Origin: Aurantimonas coralicida DSM 14790
GTDB taxonomy: Bacteria > Pseudomonadota > Alphaproteobacteria > Rhizobiales > Rhizobiaceae
NCBI RefSeq assembly: GCF_000421645.1
Contig: NZ_ATXK01000010.1
Location: 90,838 to 154,837, forward strand
DNA: 64,000 nt
Reading direction: 5' to 3'
Positions 1 to 10,939 of the stretch are shown here, in pieces. How positions within the stretch are numbered: the first letter of the stretch is position 1; the number at the start of each line of letters is the position of its first letter. Position numbers and translations under genes: made by a program. The notes under the pieces were generated by a model that saw nothing but the letters and a program-made list of their open reading frames with translations, was not told where the DNA came from and searched no databases.

Positions 1-685
1 GGATCGGCCGATCGTCGGCCGAGGCCACCATGACGGCGTCGCCATACGGATCGGCGCCCTGGGCCGGCACGTAGCTCGCCATCAGCATCTGCGTGTCGTC
101 GCCTTCCAGCGGCGCCCGGCCGATATAGTCGACCTGCACCTCGGCAGTGCCGGCATGCTGGAAGTCCAGCAGCTTCGCCGCCACGGCCGACAGGTCGATC
201 TCGCGGCCATGGGCGAAGGGCCCGCGGTCGTTGACCCGCACCATGACGCGGCTGCCATTCTCGAGATTGGTGACCATCGCATAGGAGGGCAGCGGAAACG
301 TCTTATGGGCCGCCGACAGGCCATGCATGTCGTAGACTTCGCCATTCGCGGTCAGGCGGCCGTGGAAGTTCGGGCCGTACCACGAGGCCGTGCCGGACTT
401 GGAATAGCCCGGATCGTCCTTGGGATAGTACCACTTGCCGCGTACCTTGTAGGGCTTGCCGACCTGCGAACGGCCGCCGCCCTTGGGCACGCGCTTGGCA
501 GTGGTGATGCGCGGACTGGCCGGAACGCCGAAGGTCCGGGAGTCGAATTTCACGGTAGTGCTGATGTCGGCCAGTTCCTCGACCGGGGACTGCGCCCCCG
601 TGCAGCCGGCCAGAAACATTCCGGACGAAACGATCAGGCCGGTCATCAGCCCGTGTCGCTTCCGTCTCGCAGCGGCAATGCCCAT
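1..685 (-). CDS. rlpA: RlpA-family septal ring lytic transglycosylase lipoprotein (3' end cut by window)
   Basis: RlpA proteins are outer-membrane lipoproteins that cut glycan strands lacking stem peptides at the division septum. The frame is open from an ATG at 685 to the window edge. It starts with a basic N-terminus and a hydrophobic stretch ending in the lipobox L-A-G-C (Cys28). A double-psi beta-barrel domain follows from about residue 87 (SGTASWYGP, then FHGRLTANGE, then VNDRGPF-HGREIDLS), which is the RlpA signature. Any C-terminal SPOR domain would lie outside the window. Start choice rests on the lipobox spacing. Confidence 0.9.
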   Translation of the reverse strand, partial: MGIAAARRKRHGLMTGLIVSSGMFLAGCTGAQSPVEELADISTTVKFDSRTFGVPASPRITTAKRVPKGGGRSQVGKPYKVRGKWYYPKDDPGYSKSGTASWYGPNFHGRLTANGEVYDMHGLSAAHKTFPLPSYAMVTNLENGSRVMVRVNDRGPFAHGREIDLSAVAAKLLDFQHAGTAEVQVDYIGRAPLEGDDTQMLMASYVPAQGADPYGDAVMVASADDRPI

Positions 686-1249
686 GCTGCGCCCCTTCCA
701 TCACTCAATACACAGCCGGAAGATCCGCGAACGGCACTTCCGGCACCTGCGCCCCCATGCAGGCTGGAGCTTACCAAAGACTGAACCCGCCGGGCAAACC
801 TTTGGCCGCAACGCGCCCGATCCGCCGGCCCTTTCGGCGCTTGACTTGGCCGCCGGCCGCGCGCAGCCGACACGCTCTTCACAACCGCCCGGCTCCGCGT
901 TGCCACGCCCCCCAAACGCGGCGCGGCCCCTGCCGCGCCCGGCGATAAGGCGTTGAGTCCGAACAGCCTCTGCCACGCGAACACAGCACAATGCGCCGGC
1001 ATGCCGACGGCTGCACGGCCCCGCCAATCAACGCCGGGCGCCACATTGCCGCCACGGTTGGACCGGTGGCCGCTATGCGGATAACGTCCGTTCACGAATT
1101 ATTACAACGCTATCTCCCAACCCGGCCGCGCGTCGCGAACTGCTTGAACCACCGCGGCCGACACCGACGCGAAGGCCACGCCCACGATCGCGGCCAAGAC
1201 ACCACGCCCGCTTGCGCCGGACCGCCGTCGGCTTTAATCGGACGCTGTC
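686..1249. other. Gene-free stretch upstream of rlpA
   Basis: About 560 bases between the rlpA start and tRNA-Ser. Open frames here have no recognisable domain and no good ribosome binding site. I see no RNA gene or clear hairpin terminator. It presumably holds the rlpA promoter. Confidence 0.5.
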
Positions 1250-1339
1250 GGATGGGTGGCCGAGCGGTTGAAGGCACCGGTCTTGAAAACCGGCGTGCGG
1301 GAGACCGTACCGTGGGTTCGAATCCCACCCCATCCGCCA
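1250..1339 (+). tRNA. tRNA-Ser (anticodon TGA)
   Basis: Class II tRNA of 90 nt. The 7-bp acceptor stem GGATGGG/CCCATCC is followed by discriminator G and an encoded CCA. The anticodon loop CTTGAAA carries TGA at 1284-1286. There is a long variable arm and a T-loop GTTCGAATC. It reads UCA serine codons. Confidence 0.97.
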
Positions 1340-1421
1340 ACCCAGCTATCGATCACTTGGTATCGCGAATTCCTATGGTCCCGGGGTGCAGTGCGGTTCG
1401 CGTCAATGACCGAGTATCGGT

Positions 1422-3128
1422 TCACGCTTCTGCCCCGTCCGTTCGTCCTCGGAGGAAACGCCCCTCAGTCAAGGTGGAGGACGAACTTGCTGGCGGGTCG
1501 TGCGGAGCCGGGCTGGGCGAGCCGCGCGTCGAGAGCCTGCGGGTGAGGTGATCGCCAAGTCTCTGCGCAAGCGCGACTGCGGCGAGGGTCGGGTTGGCTT
1601 GTCCGGAGGTCGGGAAAACCGAGCTTCCGGCGATGGAGAGGTTGGCGACCCCGTGTACGGTGCAGTTTGTGTCGACGACCCCATCTCCCTGCCTATCCGA
1701 CATGCGGGTCAGGCCGATTTGGTGGTAGCCGTCCCGGGCATGGCGGCGGATGCCCTCAAGGCGATCCCCGCTATCGTCCAGATATCGCAATCGGCCATAT
1801 CCTTGAGACCTCAGCCACTCATCCAGCAGTTCATGGGCGCGTACGACGGACTGGAAATCCTGGTGGCCATAGCGGAAGCTCACCGATAGCCTGTGAAGCC
1901 CGAAATCGTCCTTGTCGGACGAAAGCGCGATCCGGCTAGCGTCGTTCGGCGCGTGTTCGGAGTGATAGTGGAGTAGATAGATATTATCGGGTGTCCGAAG
2001 AAAATAATGCGGATATAGGCTCCGCGGCGTCGCTTGCCGATAGGCATAGCTGGCTGCCCCGATCATCGCAGCGCCCGGTTTGCGGAGAATATTGAGGATG
2101 TGCGCGCTGGCGACTGTCGGGTCGGCTGGGCGCCCCGGTCGATGTCGCGCTCGTACGCGCAGCCGGCTCATTATGTGCAGCGCCGAAGCAACGCCGTCGC
2201 GATGGGACGCATCCTCCGGCGGCGGACTTTTTGGCCAGAAGGCGATATTAAGAAGCTCGTGGCGACGCTGGGTCTCGTCGGTCGGTCGAAACCGGTGCCG
2301 TATGAAGGTCCGCTGCCCGGCCCGCCGAAAGAAGAACGCTTCGGCCAGACTCGGGTCCGCGAATTCGATACAGGCGATTTCGCCGGCCAGATGGCCCATG
2401 TAACGGCGCCCCAGTGGGCCCCCTTCCCCGCCGAACATTGCGGAGAACCGCCTCTGCAGGTTGAGGAGCAAACGGGCGTTCTCGCGCCCCCCACAGGCGA
2501 GAACGAAGGCGCAGCCCCGGACGACAACCTCCTGCCCGCGAGACCGTATGACGAACGCTTCGACGGCGCCGCCCCCATTGCGCATCCGCACGTCGACCAA
2601 TGTGCTGTCGGTGCAGACGAGTATGCTTTTCGACGATTTCAGGACCTCGCGGTGGTAATGCGCCGTGTTTCTGTCGCGGGTCCAGCTTTCCAGCGACGTG
2701 GTCTGGAAGATACTCTGCTCCGGCACCGGGTCAATTGCGCCGAAGTCGCTGCTGAGGAAACGGCGCGCGGCGTCGTAGTACGGTCTCAGCGTATGATGGG
2801 CGATAGGCCAGCCCGATCCTCCCACATGGTCGCGCCTGACAAAGTCGATATCGTCGTACTCGACGCAGCGCCCGCCCCACATGGTTGATGTGCCACCCAG
2901 AACCCTGCGCACGGTCAGATGCGCCGGAGCATGAATGATGTCGTCGTCGCTGGTGAAATTCGACAGCAGCTGGTGCGTCTTGCTTGCGCGCTGCGTACCG
3001 GACTCCAGAAGGATCACCTTGAGGCCGGCCTGGGCGCATTGCAGTGCAACTGCGAGACCGACCGGGCCCGCTCCCGCCACACAGATATCCGCGGTTCCGA
3101 AATGCGAAGGAACACCATGCGAGATCAT
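1422..3128 (-). CDS. GMC-family FAD-dependent oxidoreductase
   Basis: Flavoprotein of about 568 aa that should oxidise an alcohol or sugar with FAD; the substrate is unknown. The N-terminal Rossmann dinucleotide motif is G-A-G-P-V-G (about residues 18-23), followed by an acidic strand end (LLESG). The C-terminal half has H-x-x-G-x-x-R-M (HQIGLTRM, near residue 465), typical of GMC sugar dehydrogenases, and the GMC C-terminal block SVFPTSGQANPTLAAVALA. The frame extends upstream to 3215. I chose the ATG at 3128 because it sits just before the FAD domain, but the ribosome binding site is weak, so the start is uncertain. It faces the same way as the sugar genes from 3247 and may belong with them. 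Confidence 0.82.
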   Translation of the reverse strand: MISHGVPSHFGTADICVAGAGPVGLAVALQCAQAGLKVILLESGTQRASKTHQLLSNFTSDDDIIHAPAHLTVRRVLGGTSTMWGGRCVEYDDIDFVRRDHVGGSGWPIAHHTLRPYYDAARRFLSSDFGAIDPVPEQSIFQTTSLESWTRDRNTAHYHREVLKSSKSILVCTDSTLVDVRMRNGGGAVEAFVIRSRGQEVVVRGCAFVLACGGRENARLLLNLQRRFSAMFGGEGGPLGRRYMGHLAGEIACIEFADPSLAEAFFFRRAGQRTFIRHRFRPTDETQRRHELLNIAFWPKSPPPEDASHRDGVASALHIMSRLRVRARHRPGRPADPTVASAHILNILRKPGAAMIGAASYAYRQATPRSLYPHYFLRTPDNIYLLHYHSEHAPNDASRIALSSDKDDFGLHRLSVSFRYGHQDFQSVVRAHELLDEWLRSQGYGRLRYLDDSGDRLEGIRRHARDGYHQIGLTRMSDRQGDGVVDTNCTVHGVANLSIAGSSVFPTSGQANPTLAAVALAQRLGDHLTRRLSTRGSPSPAPHDPPASSSSTLTEGRFLRGRTDGAEA

Positions 3129-3246
3129 GATCAAGCCCCGATGCTGCATTGCACTTTGACCAAGCTGGCACGTTTCGCAACGGAAGGGGAGCGCGTCTGC
3201 GTTGTACCGGGACATATTACTCGCGCAAGGAAGCGAGAAAGCGCAT

Positions 3247-4164
3247 TCAGGTGCCGCTCAGCTTGGCTGAGCCCAATCCGTTATTCGCCTCCGCCAGCCC
3301 GTAGAACCGGCGGGCATTGCCCCCAAGGATCGCCGCGCGCTCGCTCGCTGACAGAGGCGCGAGAAAGGCGTCGGTGATCTCGACCCAGCTGGAGTGAGAT
3401 GCCGCCAGGGTCAGCACAGGCCAGTCCGAGCCCCAGACGAGGCGCCCGGGCCCGAACCAGTCCAACAGCTGCTCGAACACCGGCTGCAGGACGGCCAGCG
3501 CCGCCTCCGGCGTGTCGCGCTGGTCGGGACGCATTTCGGTCAGGAGACCGGACAGCTTGCAGGCGCAGGCCGTCTCGCTGGCCAGCTGGGCCATCCCCTC
3601 GGCCCACAGGGCATGGCGCGGATCATCCGACGGCGCGCCGAGCGCCGGCTTGGCGGCGTGGTCGATGATGACCGGCAGATCGGGATGGGCAGCACAGAAG
3701 CTCGCGAGCCGCGACAGATGCACCGGCAGCACCAGCGCGTCGAAGCGCAGGCCCGAGCGGTCCAGCGCGGCGAGTGCCGCGGGCGACGGCGCCGTCAGCA
3801 GCCAGTCGGGATCGGCAATATCCTGCAGCATTGGCCGCAGCGATTTCAGCGCCGGCTCCGCCGCAAACGCTGCGATCCGGTCCGCGGCCCCGGCCGAGGC
3901 CAGATCGACCCAACCGACGACGCCTGCGATCTCATCGTTCTGCCGGGCCAGCGCCAGCATGAAATCGGTCTCGGCGTCGCTTTCGGCCGCCTGCACCAGG
4001 ACCACCTGCCCGATCCCGGCCGCTGCCGAAAGCGGGCGCAGATCGGCGGGACCGAAATCGCGCCGGATCGGCGCCAGCGCCGGATCGTCATTGTCCTGCA
4101 GCCAGTGATAGTCGCCTCGCGACAGCTGCCAGAAATGGCAATGGGCGTCGATCCGCTCCGACAT
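3247..4164 (-). CDS. Amidohydrolase-family lactonase, L-fuconolactonase-like (COG3618)
   Basis: Metal-dependent TIM-barrel hydrolase of 305 aa. Family members open sugar lactones such as L-fucono-1,5-lactone or L-rhamnono-lactone, or hydrolyse 2-pyrone-4,6-dicarboxylate. Visible motifs are the N-terminal H-x-H (DAHCHFW, residues 8-12), the IIDHAAKP histidine near residue 170, and the C-terminal metal Asp in VWGSDWPV. The gene sits 8 bp downstream of the mutarotase gene in an operon reading away from the ABC importer, which favours a deoxysugar lactone. The precise substrate is inferred from context. Confidence 0.85.
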   Translation of the reverse strand: MSERIDAHCHFWQLSRGDYHWLQDNDDPALAPIRRDFGPADLRPLSAAAGIGQVVLVQAAESDAETDFMLALARQNDEIAGVVGWVDLASAGAADRIAAFAAEPALKSLRPMLQDIADPDWLLTAPSPAALAALDRSGLRFDALVLPVHLSRLASFCAAHPDLPVIIDHAAKPALGAPSDDPRHALWAEGMAQLASETACACKLSGLLTEMRPDQRDTPEAALAVLQPVFEQLLDWFGPGRLVWGSDWPVLTLAASHSSWVEITDAFLAPLSASERAAILGGNARRFYGLAEANNGLGSAKLSGT

Positions 4165-4172
4165 CGCTCGCC

Positions 4173-4619
4173 TCAGCTGCTGGAACCCGGCGGGATCACG
4201 CCCTTGCGGATGATGAAATTGCCGTAGAAACGCCGCTCGGTCGTCTGGACGATCGCATAGGCCTCGCGCGCCTGATCGTAGAAATCGAACCGGTCGACGC
4301 CGGTGAGGTCTGCGCCTTCGGCCCGAAACAGCGCCTCGCCCTCCTGGATCACCTCGGGCCGGGCCTTGGGATCGCCCACGACATTCATGAAGCGCACGGC
4401 GTCCGGCTCGAAATCGTCGACCGGCAGCAGCGACAGGATCGCTTCGACCGCGCGCGGGGCCGAGCAGTCCATGCGCAGCGCGGTGCCGTGCACGGTGTCG
4501 CGTGCCACCGATTCGGACGGGAAGTTCGCGTCGGTGATGACGATCTCGTCACCATGTCCCATGGCGGCGAGGACGCCCAGCAATTCGGCGTTCAGGAGCG
4601 GGTCGATCCCCTTCAGCAT
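4173..4619 (-). CDS. fucU: RbsD/FucU-family L-fucose mutarotase
   Basis: Interconverts alpha and beta anomers of L-fucose so that anomer-specific enzymes receive the right form. The 148-aa protein begins MLKGIDPLL and has GHGDEIVITDANFP (His and Asp of the FucU active site, residues about 22-36). It ends with a FYGNFIIRKGV block like the FucU C-terminus. The ATG at 4619 is the start because the family always begins with this M-L-K-G-I motif; upstream sequence in the frame is antisense-type shadow. It lies between the SMP-30 gene and the lactonase gene. Confidence 0.9.
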   Translation of the reverse strand: MLKGIDPLLNAELLGVLAAMGHGDEIVITDANFPSESVARDTVHGTALRMDCSAPRAVEAILSLLPVDDFEPDAVRFMNVVGDPKARPEVIQEGEALFRAEGADLTGVDRFDFYDQAREAYAIVQTTERRFYGNFIIRKGVIPPGSSS

Positions 4620-4692
4620 GGGCGATGGTCCTTCTGGTGAGCGGCCCCGTTCCGGCGCCGGAAGTTCGTGACGAAGGTGCGGGCGGTGACCG

Positions 4693-5625
<933 letters not shown>

Positions 5626-5960
5626 ATTCGGCCCTCCCGCCGGCAGTTCGTCCCGGGCGTTTGCAGCAGGAATGCCGCCGGCCCTCGCCTTGAGTGTCAC
5701 CCGAAGGCGACGCAGATCAACCCGTTACTGTCAGATTTCGCATCGCAACATGGCTATACATGCAGCGCAAAGTTGAAATCCGCCGGCGGCAGCTCGGCCA
5801 TTGACCGATCGCAGCACCGAAGCTAGCGTAGCATCGTTGCACACGTGTGCAAAGGGCGGTTTTACTTGGGGCGGTTGGCGCTTCTAATTGATTCCGCGAC
5901 GATAAATACGGGCGTTCGACGCTGGGAGGCCGCGAACGCGCCGGATCTCGGGAGGATGGA
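5626..5960. promoter_or_regulatory. Divergent promoter region of the deoxysugar regulon
   Basis: The 335-bp gap separates the leftward lactonase/mutarotase operon from the rightward ABC importer operon. It contains the perfect palindrome at 5837-5852. The ATG at 5961 is preceded by GGGAGGATGGA. I did not fix -35/-10 elements with confidence. Confidence 0.6.
5837..5852. promoter_or_regulatory. Probable LacI-family operator (perfect 16-bp palindrome)
   Basis: The site TTGCACACGTGTGCAA is an exact inverted repeat with a central CG, the form typical of LacI/GalR operators. It lies 108 bp before the binding-protein ATG, in the gap shared with the leftward operon. The only LacI-type gene in the window is in this regulon (8753-9838), so autoregulation of both arms is the simplest reading. 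Binding itself is inferred. Confidence 0.78.
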
Positions 5961-6905
5961 ATGAAGCCGTTTTCGAAATTGCTGGCGCCGGGCGTCGTCG
6001 CCGCGTCGCTGCTGGGCGCCATGGTGCCGGGGCATGCCCAGGACGTCACGCTGGCGACCTCCATGCCGGCGCTGGAGTTCCCGTTCTTCGTCCACATGCA
6101 GGACGCGCTGACCAAGAAGGCCGAGGAGGTCGGCGGCATCAGCCTGATCGCCACCGACGGCCAGAACCAGACGACCAAGCAGACCGGTGACGTCGAAGCG
6201 GCGATCATCCAGGGCGTCGACGGCATCATCATCAGCCCGATCGACGCGGTCGCGATGGCCCCGGCCCTCAAGCAGGCCGTCGATGCCGAGATCCCGGTGA
6301 TCACGATCGACCGCCGCGTCGACGGTGTCGAGGGCATCCTGTCCCATGTCGGCGCCGACAACGTCGTCGGCGGCGAGGCCCAGGGCAACCTCATCATGGA
6401 ACTGTTCCCGGACGGCGCCCGCGTCGTCAATCTGCAAGGCCAGCCCGGCGCGAGCCCGGCGATCGATCGCAACAAGGGCCTGCACAACGTCCTCGACGGC
6501 AAGGACAATTACGAGTTCGTTGCCGAGCAGACGGCGAATTTCGCCCGCGAGGAAGGCGCGTCGGTCACCGAGGCGATCCTCGGCGGCCTCGCCACCCCGC
6601 CCGATGTCATCGTCGCCGCTAATGACGACATGGCGCTCGGCGCCTTGCAGGTGGCGCAGGAGCGCGGCCTCGACATCCCGATCATCGGCTTCGACGCCCT
6701 GCCCGAGGCGCTGGCCTCGGTGCGCGACGGCGGCCTCGCCGCGACCATCGAGCAGTTTCCGGGCGGCCAGAGCGCCACGGCGCTGGAGGCGATGATAGCG
6801 CATCTGCGCGACGGCAAGGCACCCGAGCCGCTGGTCCTCTTGAACCCGATCGCGATCACCAAGGACAATCTCGACAAGGCCGAGCGCCTCGGCGAGATCC
6901 AGTAG
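5961..6905 (+). CDS. Sugar ABC transporter periplasmic binding protein (CUT2/ribose type)
   Basis: Periplasmic receptor of 314 aa. A signal peptide with a hydrophobic core (LLAPGVVAASLLGAMVPG) is cut after A-x-A (GHAQ, residues about 24-27). The mature part is a Peripla_BP_4 fold: TDGQNQTTKQ, then GVDGIIISPIDAVAM, then IPVITIDRRVDG, VIVAANDDMALGAL and IIGFDALPE, all standard blocks of ribose/xylose/fucose-type binding proteins. It is the first gene of the rightward operon. Context suggests L-fucose or a similar sugar. Confidence 0.92.
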   Translation: MKPFSKLLAPGVVAASLLGAMVPGHAQDVTLATSMPALEFPFFVHMQDALTKKAEEVGGISLIATDGQNQTTKQTGDVEAAIIQGVDGIIISPIDAVAMAPALKQAVDAEIPVITIDRRVDGVEGILSHVGADNVVGGEAQGNLIMELFPDGARVVNLQGQPGASPAIDRNKGLHNVLDGKDNYEFVAEQTANFAREEGASVTEAILGGLATPPDVIVAANDDMALGALQVAQERGLDIPIIGFDALPEALASVRDGGLAATIEQFPGGQSATALEAMIAHLRDGKAPEPLVLLNPIAITKDNLDKAERLGEIQ

Positions 6906-6929
6906 CGCCGGGCGTTACCGCGCTGCCAG

Positions 6930-6956
6930 AAGAGCCGGCGTCGCCGCCGGCTCTTT
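6930..6956 (+). terminator. Hairpin between binding-protein and permease genes
   Basis: A 10-bp stem (6930-6939 with 6946-6955) and a 6-nt loop, followed by a short T run. Such hairpins after binding-protein genes often give partial termination or protect the upstream mRNA, so the binding protein is made in excess over the membrane parts. That role is inferred. Confidence 0.65.
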
Positions 6957-6981
6957 CCCGTCCCTGTCTTCGGATGAGATC

Positions 6982-8009
6982 ATGACCCCTGCGCCCCCGT
7001 CTGCGGTGCCGCACTCGCGAGCGCATCCCTTCGATGCGATCCAGTTCCTGGCCCGCTATGCCGCCCCGCTGTTCCTGCTGCTGCTCGTCGCGATCTTCGC
7101 CATCCTCGAGCCGCGTTTCCTGCACCCGCTCAACATCTTCAATGTCCTGCGGCAGGTCTCCATCGCCGGGCTGATCGCCATCGGCATGACCTTCGTCATC
7201 CTGACCGCGGGCATCGACCTGTCGGTCGGCTCGCTCCTGGCGCTCGCCGGCCTTGTCGGCGCCTATGTCGCCAAGGGCGGGCTGGACGATCGCTTCGCCA
7301 TCGCCGCGGGCGATGCCGCCGGCAACCCGGTGATCTTCGCCGTCCTCGCCGCGCTCGCCGTCGGCATGGCGGGCGGTGCGCTGCAGGGGCTGGCGATCAC
7401 CCGCCTCAAGGTGCCGCCCTTCGTCGTCACGCTCGGCGGGCTCACCGCCTTTCGCGGCGCGGCCCTGCTGTTTTCCGGTGGCGGGCCGATCTCCGGCTTC
7501 ACCGCAGACTACGCCTGGTGGGGCCAGGGCCGCATCTCGATGGTGCCCGTCCCGGTCATCATCTTCGTCCTCGCGGCGCTCGTCGCCCATCTGGTGCTGC
7601 GCTACACCGCCTTCGGCAAGCACGTCTACGCCACCGGCGGCAATGCCCGGGCCGCCGCGCTGAATGGCGTGCCGATCCGCCGGATCGTGATGCTGGTCTA
7701 TGTCATCAGCGGCTTCTTCTGCGGCCTCGCCGCCTTCCTGCTCTCGGCCCGCCTGAACTCCGCCGAAGCGGTCGCTGGCCTCAGCCTGGAACTCACCGTC
7801 ATCGCCTCTGTCGTCATTGGCGGCACCAGCCTCTTCGGCGGCGTCGGCAGCATCTTCGGCACCGTCGTCGGCGCGCTGCTGATCGGCGTTCTCACCAACG
7901 GCCTGGTGCTGCTCAATGTCTCCTCCTTCATCCAGCAGATCCTGATCGGCGTGATCCTCGTGGCGGCCGTCGCCCTCGACCAGTTCGCCGCCACGCGGAG
8001 GCTTGCCGA

Positions 8010-8013
<4 letters not shown>
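6982..8013 (+). CDS. Sugar ABC transporter permease (RbsC/CUT2 type)
   Basis: Polytopic inner-membrane protein of 343 aa. It has the BPD_transp_2 signature regions: GMTFVILTAGIDLSVGS near residue 70, FVVTLGGLTAFRGAALL, and VIGGTSLFGGVGSIFGTVVGAL near residue 280. It forms the sugar channel with the ATPase encoded immediately downstream, whose ATG overlaps this stop (ATGA at 8010-8013). Confidence 0.93.
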
Positions 8014-8752
<739 letters not shown>

Positions 8753-8756
<4 letters not shown>

Positions 8757-9838
8757 CGTCAGCCAAACGACCCTCGCGCCCGTCCCGCCGCCGCGTGACC
8801 GCGCTCGACGTCGCGGAACTGGCCGGCGTGTCGCGTTCGGCGGTGTCGCGCACCCTCACCGAGGGAGCCAGCGTCTCGGACGAGACCCGCCGCAAGGTGC
8901 TCGCCGCCGCCAAGGAGCTCGGCTATCACCGCAACGCTCTGGTCCGCGCGATGGTAAGCCGGCGCTCCGGCATCATCGGCATCGTCACCGGCCGGCTCGA
9001 CAACCCCTTCATCGCCGTCGCGCTGGAGCGGCTGGCGCGGCGCCTGCAGGACGACGGCCTGAAAACGCTGATCTTTTCCGGCGACGCGGAAAGCGACCTG
9101 CAGATCGCCATGCCCTCCATGCTGGAATACCGCGTCGATGGCTGTTTCTTCCTGTCCAACGACATCTCGCCCCAGTCCGCCGCCCGCTATACCGAATTCG
9201 ATATTCCGCTGGTCGTCGTGTTCAACTCCGATATCGAGGGCATTTCCGACCACGCCGACGAGGTGCCGGTGGGCGCGGTCACGGTCGACAATGTCGAGAT
9301 CGCGGCGGCGGTCGCCGACCTGCTTCTCGATGCCGGTTGCCGGCGACCGGCCTATCTTGCCGGACTGCCCTGTGCGGCGACCAGCGGTGAGCGAAGGCGC
9401 GGCTTCACGGACCGGCTCGCGGCCCGCGGCGTCGCGCTGCTTGCCGAGGAGACGGGCAATTTCAATTATGCCGACGGTCTTGCCGCCAGCCGGCGGCTGC
9501 TGTCGGGAGCCGAACAGCCGGACGCAATCTTCGCTGCCAACGACGTCATGGCGCTGGCGGTGATCGACGTGGCGCGCAGCGAGTTCGGCCTGCAGATTCC
9601 CGGTGATCTGGCGGTCGTCGGCTTCGACGACATCGGCGTTGCCGCCCATGCGGCCTACGACCTGACGACGGTCCATCAGCCGGTCGCCGCGATGATCGAC
9701 GCGGCCGCCGACATGATGCAGGAGCTTCTGGCCGATCCGAGCCGGCGCCCTTCGGACAGGCGGCTGGCGTCGCGTCTGGTGATCCGCGGATCGGCCAGAC
9801 CGCCCCGGTCGCAAACGAACATGGAGAACGTCGCGTGA
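8753..9838 (+). CDS. LacI-family transcriptional regulator
   Basis: Protein of 361 aa with a LacI-type DNA-binding head: TALDVAELAGVSRSAVSRTL (about residues 16-35), then a hinge region and YHRNALVRAMVSRRSGIIGI. The periplasmic-binding-protein-like effector domain follows, ending in VVGFDDIGVAAHAAYDLTTV. It is co-translated with the ATPase gene (ATGA overlap) and with the next gene (GTGA overlap). It probably represses the regulon at the 5837-5852 palindrome and is relieved by the transported sugar or a catabolite. Confidence 0.93.
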
Positions 9839-10890
9839 GCCTGCCGGCTGCCCCATCCGCAATTGTCGACGACCGGCCGCTGGTGATCAGCGTGCCGCAT
9901 CCGCGCTCGCTCGCGCTGATCCTGACCGATGCGCGGCGCAGGCAGCTCTTCGACACCTATCAGGTCGTGGAATGCGAACCGGACGGTCTGGCCGCCCTGC
10001 CCGATCCGGTCCTGGCGGCGGCCCGCTACATCATCGGCCAGCCCCCGGTCGACGCGGACACGCTGGAGCGGCTGCAATCGCTGCGCTGCGTCTTCAATGT
10101 CGAGAGCAACCTCATCGACAACATGCCCTATCCGACGCTGTTCGAGCGCGGCATTCACGTGGTGACGACCGGCGCCGTCTTTGCCCAGCCGGTCGCCGAA
10201 CTGGGCCTCGCCATGGCACTCGATCTTGCCCGCGGCGTCAGCACCGCGGCGCGCGCCTTCCGCGAGGGCCGCGAAGCCTGGGGCGGCGACGGCAACCACA
10301 GCGCCCGCCTGATCGGCGGATCTGAAATCGGCCTGATCGGCTTTGGCGATCTCGGCCGGGCGCTGCACCGGCTGCTGACGGGGTTCGGCGTCACCATCCG
10401 GGTCTTCGACCCCTGGCTTCCCGACGCGATCCTGCGCGGCCACGGCGTTGTCCCCGCCACGCTCGAAGAAGTCATGGCCGAGAGCGACACGGTCTTCACC
10501 GTCGCCGCAGTCACCTCCGAGAACCAGGGCTTCATCGGCGCCGCCCAGTTTGCGGCTATGCGCGCGGGCGCGTCCTTCATCCTGCTCAGCCGCGCCGACG
10601 TCGTCGATTTCGACGCCCTGATGGCGGCGGTGGGCTCCGGTCGCATCCAGGCCGCCAGCGACGTCTTCCCCGAGGAGCCCCTGGCGCAGGATCATCCGGT
10701 GCGCACCCTCGACGGCTTCCTCTGCTCGGCGCATCGCGCCGGCGCGCTCGATGTCGCGTTCAAGCGGATGGGCGACATGGTGCTGGACGATATGGATCTG
10801 ATGGACCGCGGCCTGCCGCCGATGCTGTGCAAGCGGGCCGAGCGCGAGACCGTCGCCAGGATGCGCTCGCGCCCGGTGACGACAAACTAG
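9835..10890 (+). CDS. D-isomer-specific 2-hydroxyacid dehydrogenase family protein
   Basis: NAD(P)-dependent oxidoreductase of 351 aa starting at GTG (GTGA overlap with the lacI-type stop). The cofactor fold shows IGLIGFGDLGRALHRLL (about residue 165). The catalytic residues of the family are present: Arg in LLSRADVVDF, an acidic residue in DVFPEEPL, and His in CSAHRAGALD. In this operon it could reduce or oxidise a keto/hydroxy acid from sugar breakdown, but the substrate cannot be read from sequence. Confidence 0.85.
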   Translation: MSLPAAPSAIVDDRPLVISVPHPRSLALILTDARRRQLFDTYQVVECEPDGLAALPDPVLAAARYIIGQPPVDADTLERLQSLRCVFNVESNLIDNMPYPTLFERGIHVVTTGAVFAQPVAELGLAMALDLARGVSTAARAFREGREAWGGDGNHSARLIGGSEIGLIGFGDLGRALHRLLTGFGVTIRVFDPWLPDAILRGHGVVPATLEEVMAESDTVFTVAAVTSENQGFIGAAQFAAMRAGASFILLSRADVVDFDALMAAVGSGRIQAASDVFPEEPLAQDHPVRTLDGFLCSAHRAGALDVAFKRMGDMVLDDMDLMDRGLPPMLCKRAERETVARMRSRPVTTN

Positions 10891-10939
10891 ATCGGCGGCT
10901 GCGGCGAGGCTCCGCCTGAACCAACAGGGAGGATCACCC

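Noticed and set aside
646..1095. Open frames between rlpA and tRNA-Ser
   Set aside because: Low-complexity Arg/Ala/Pro translations, no conserved motif.
2034..2888. A 284-codon frame antisense to the GMC oxidoreductase
   Set aside because: No start signal or domain; the opposite frame carries FAD and GMC motifs.
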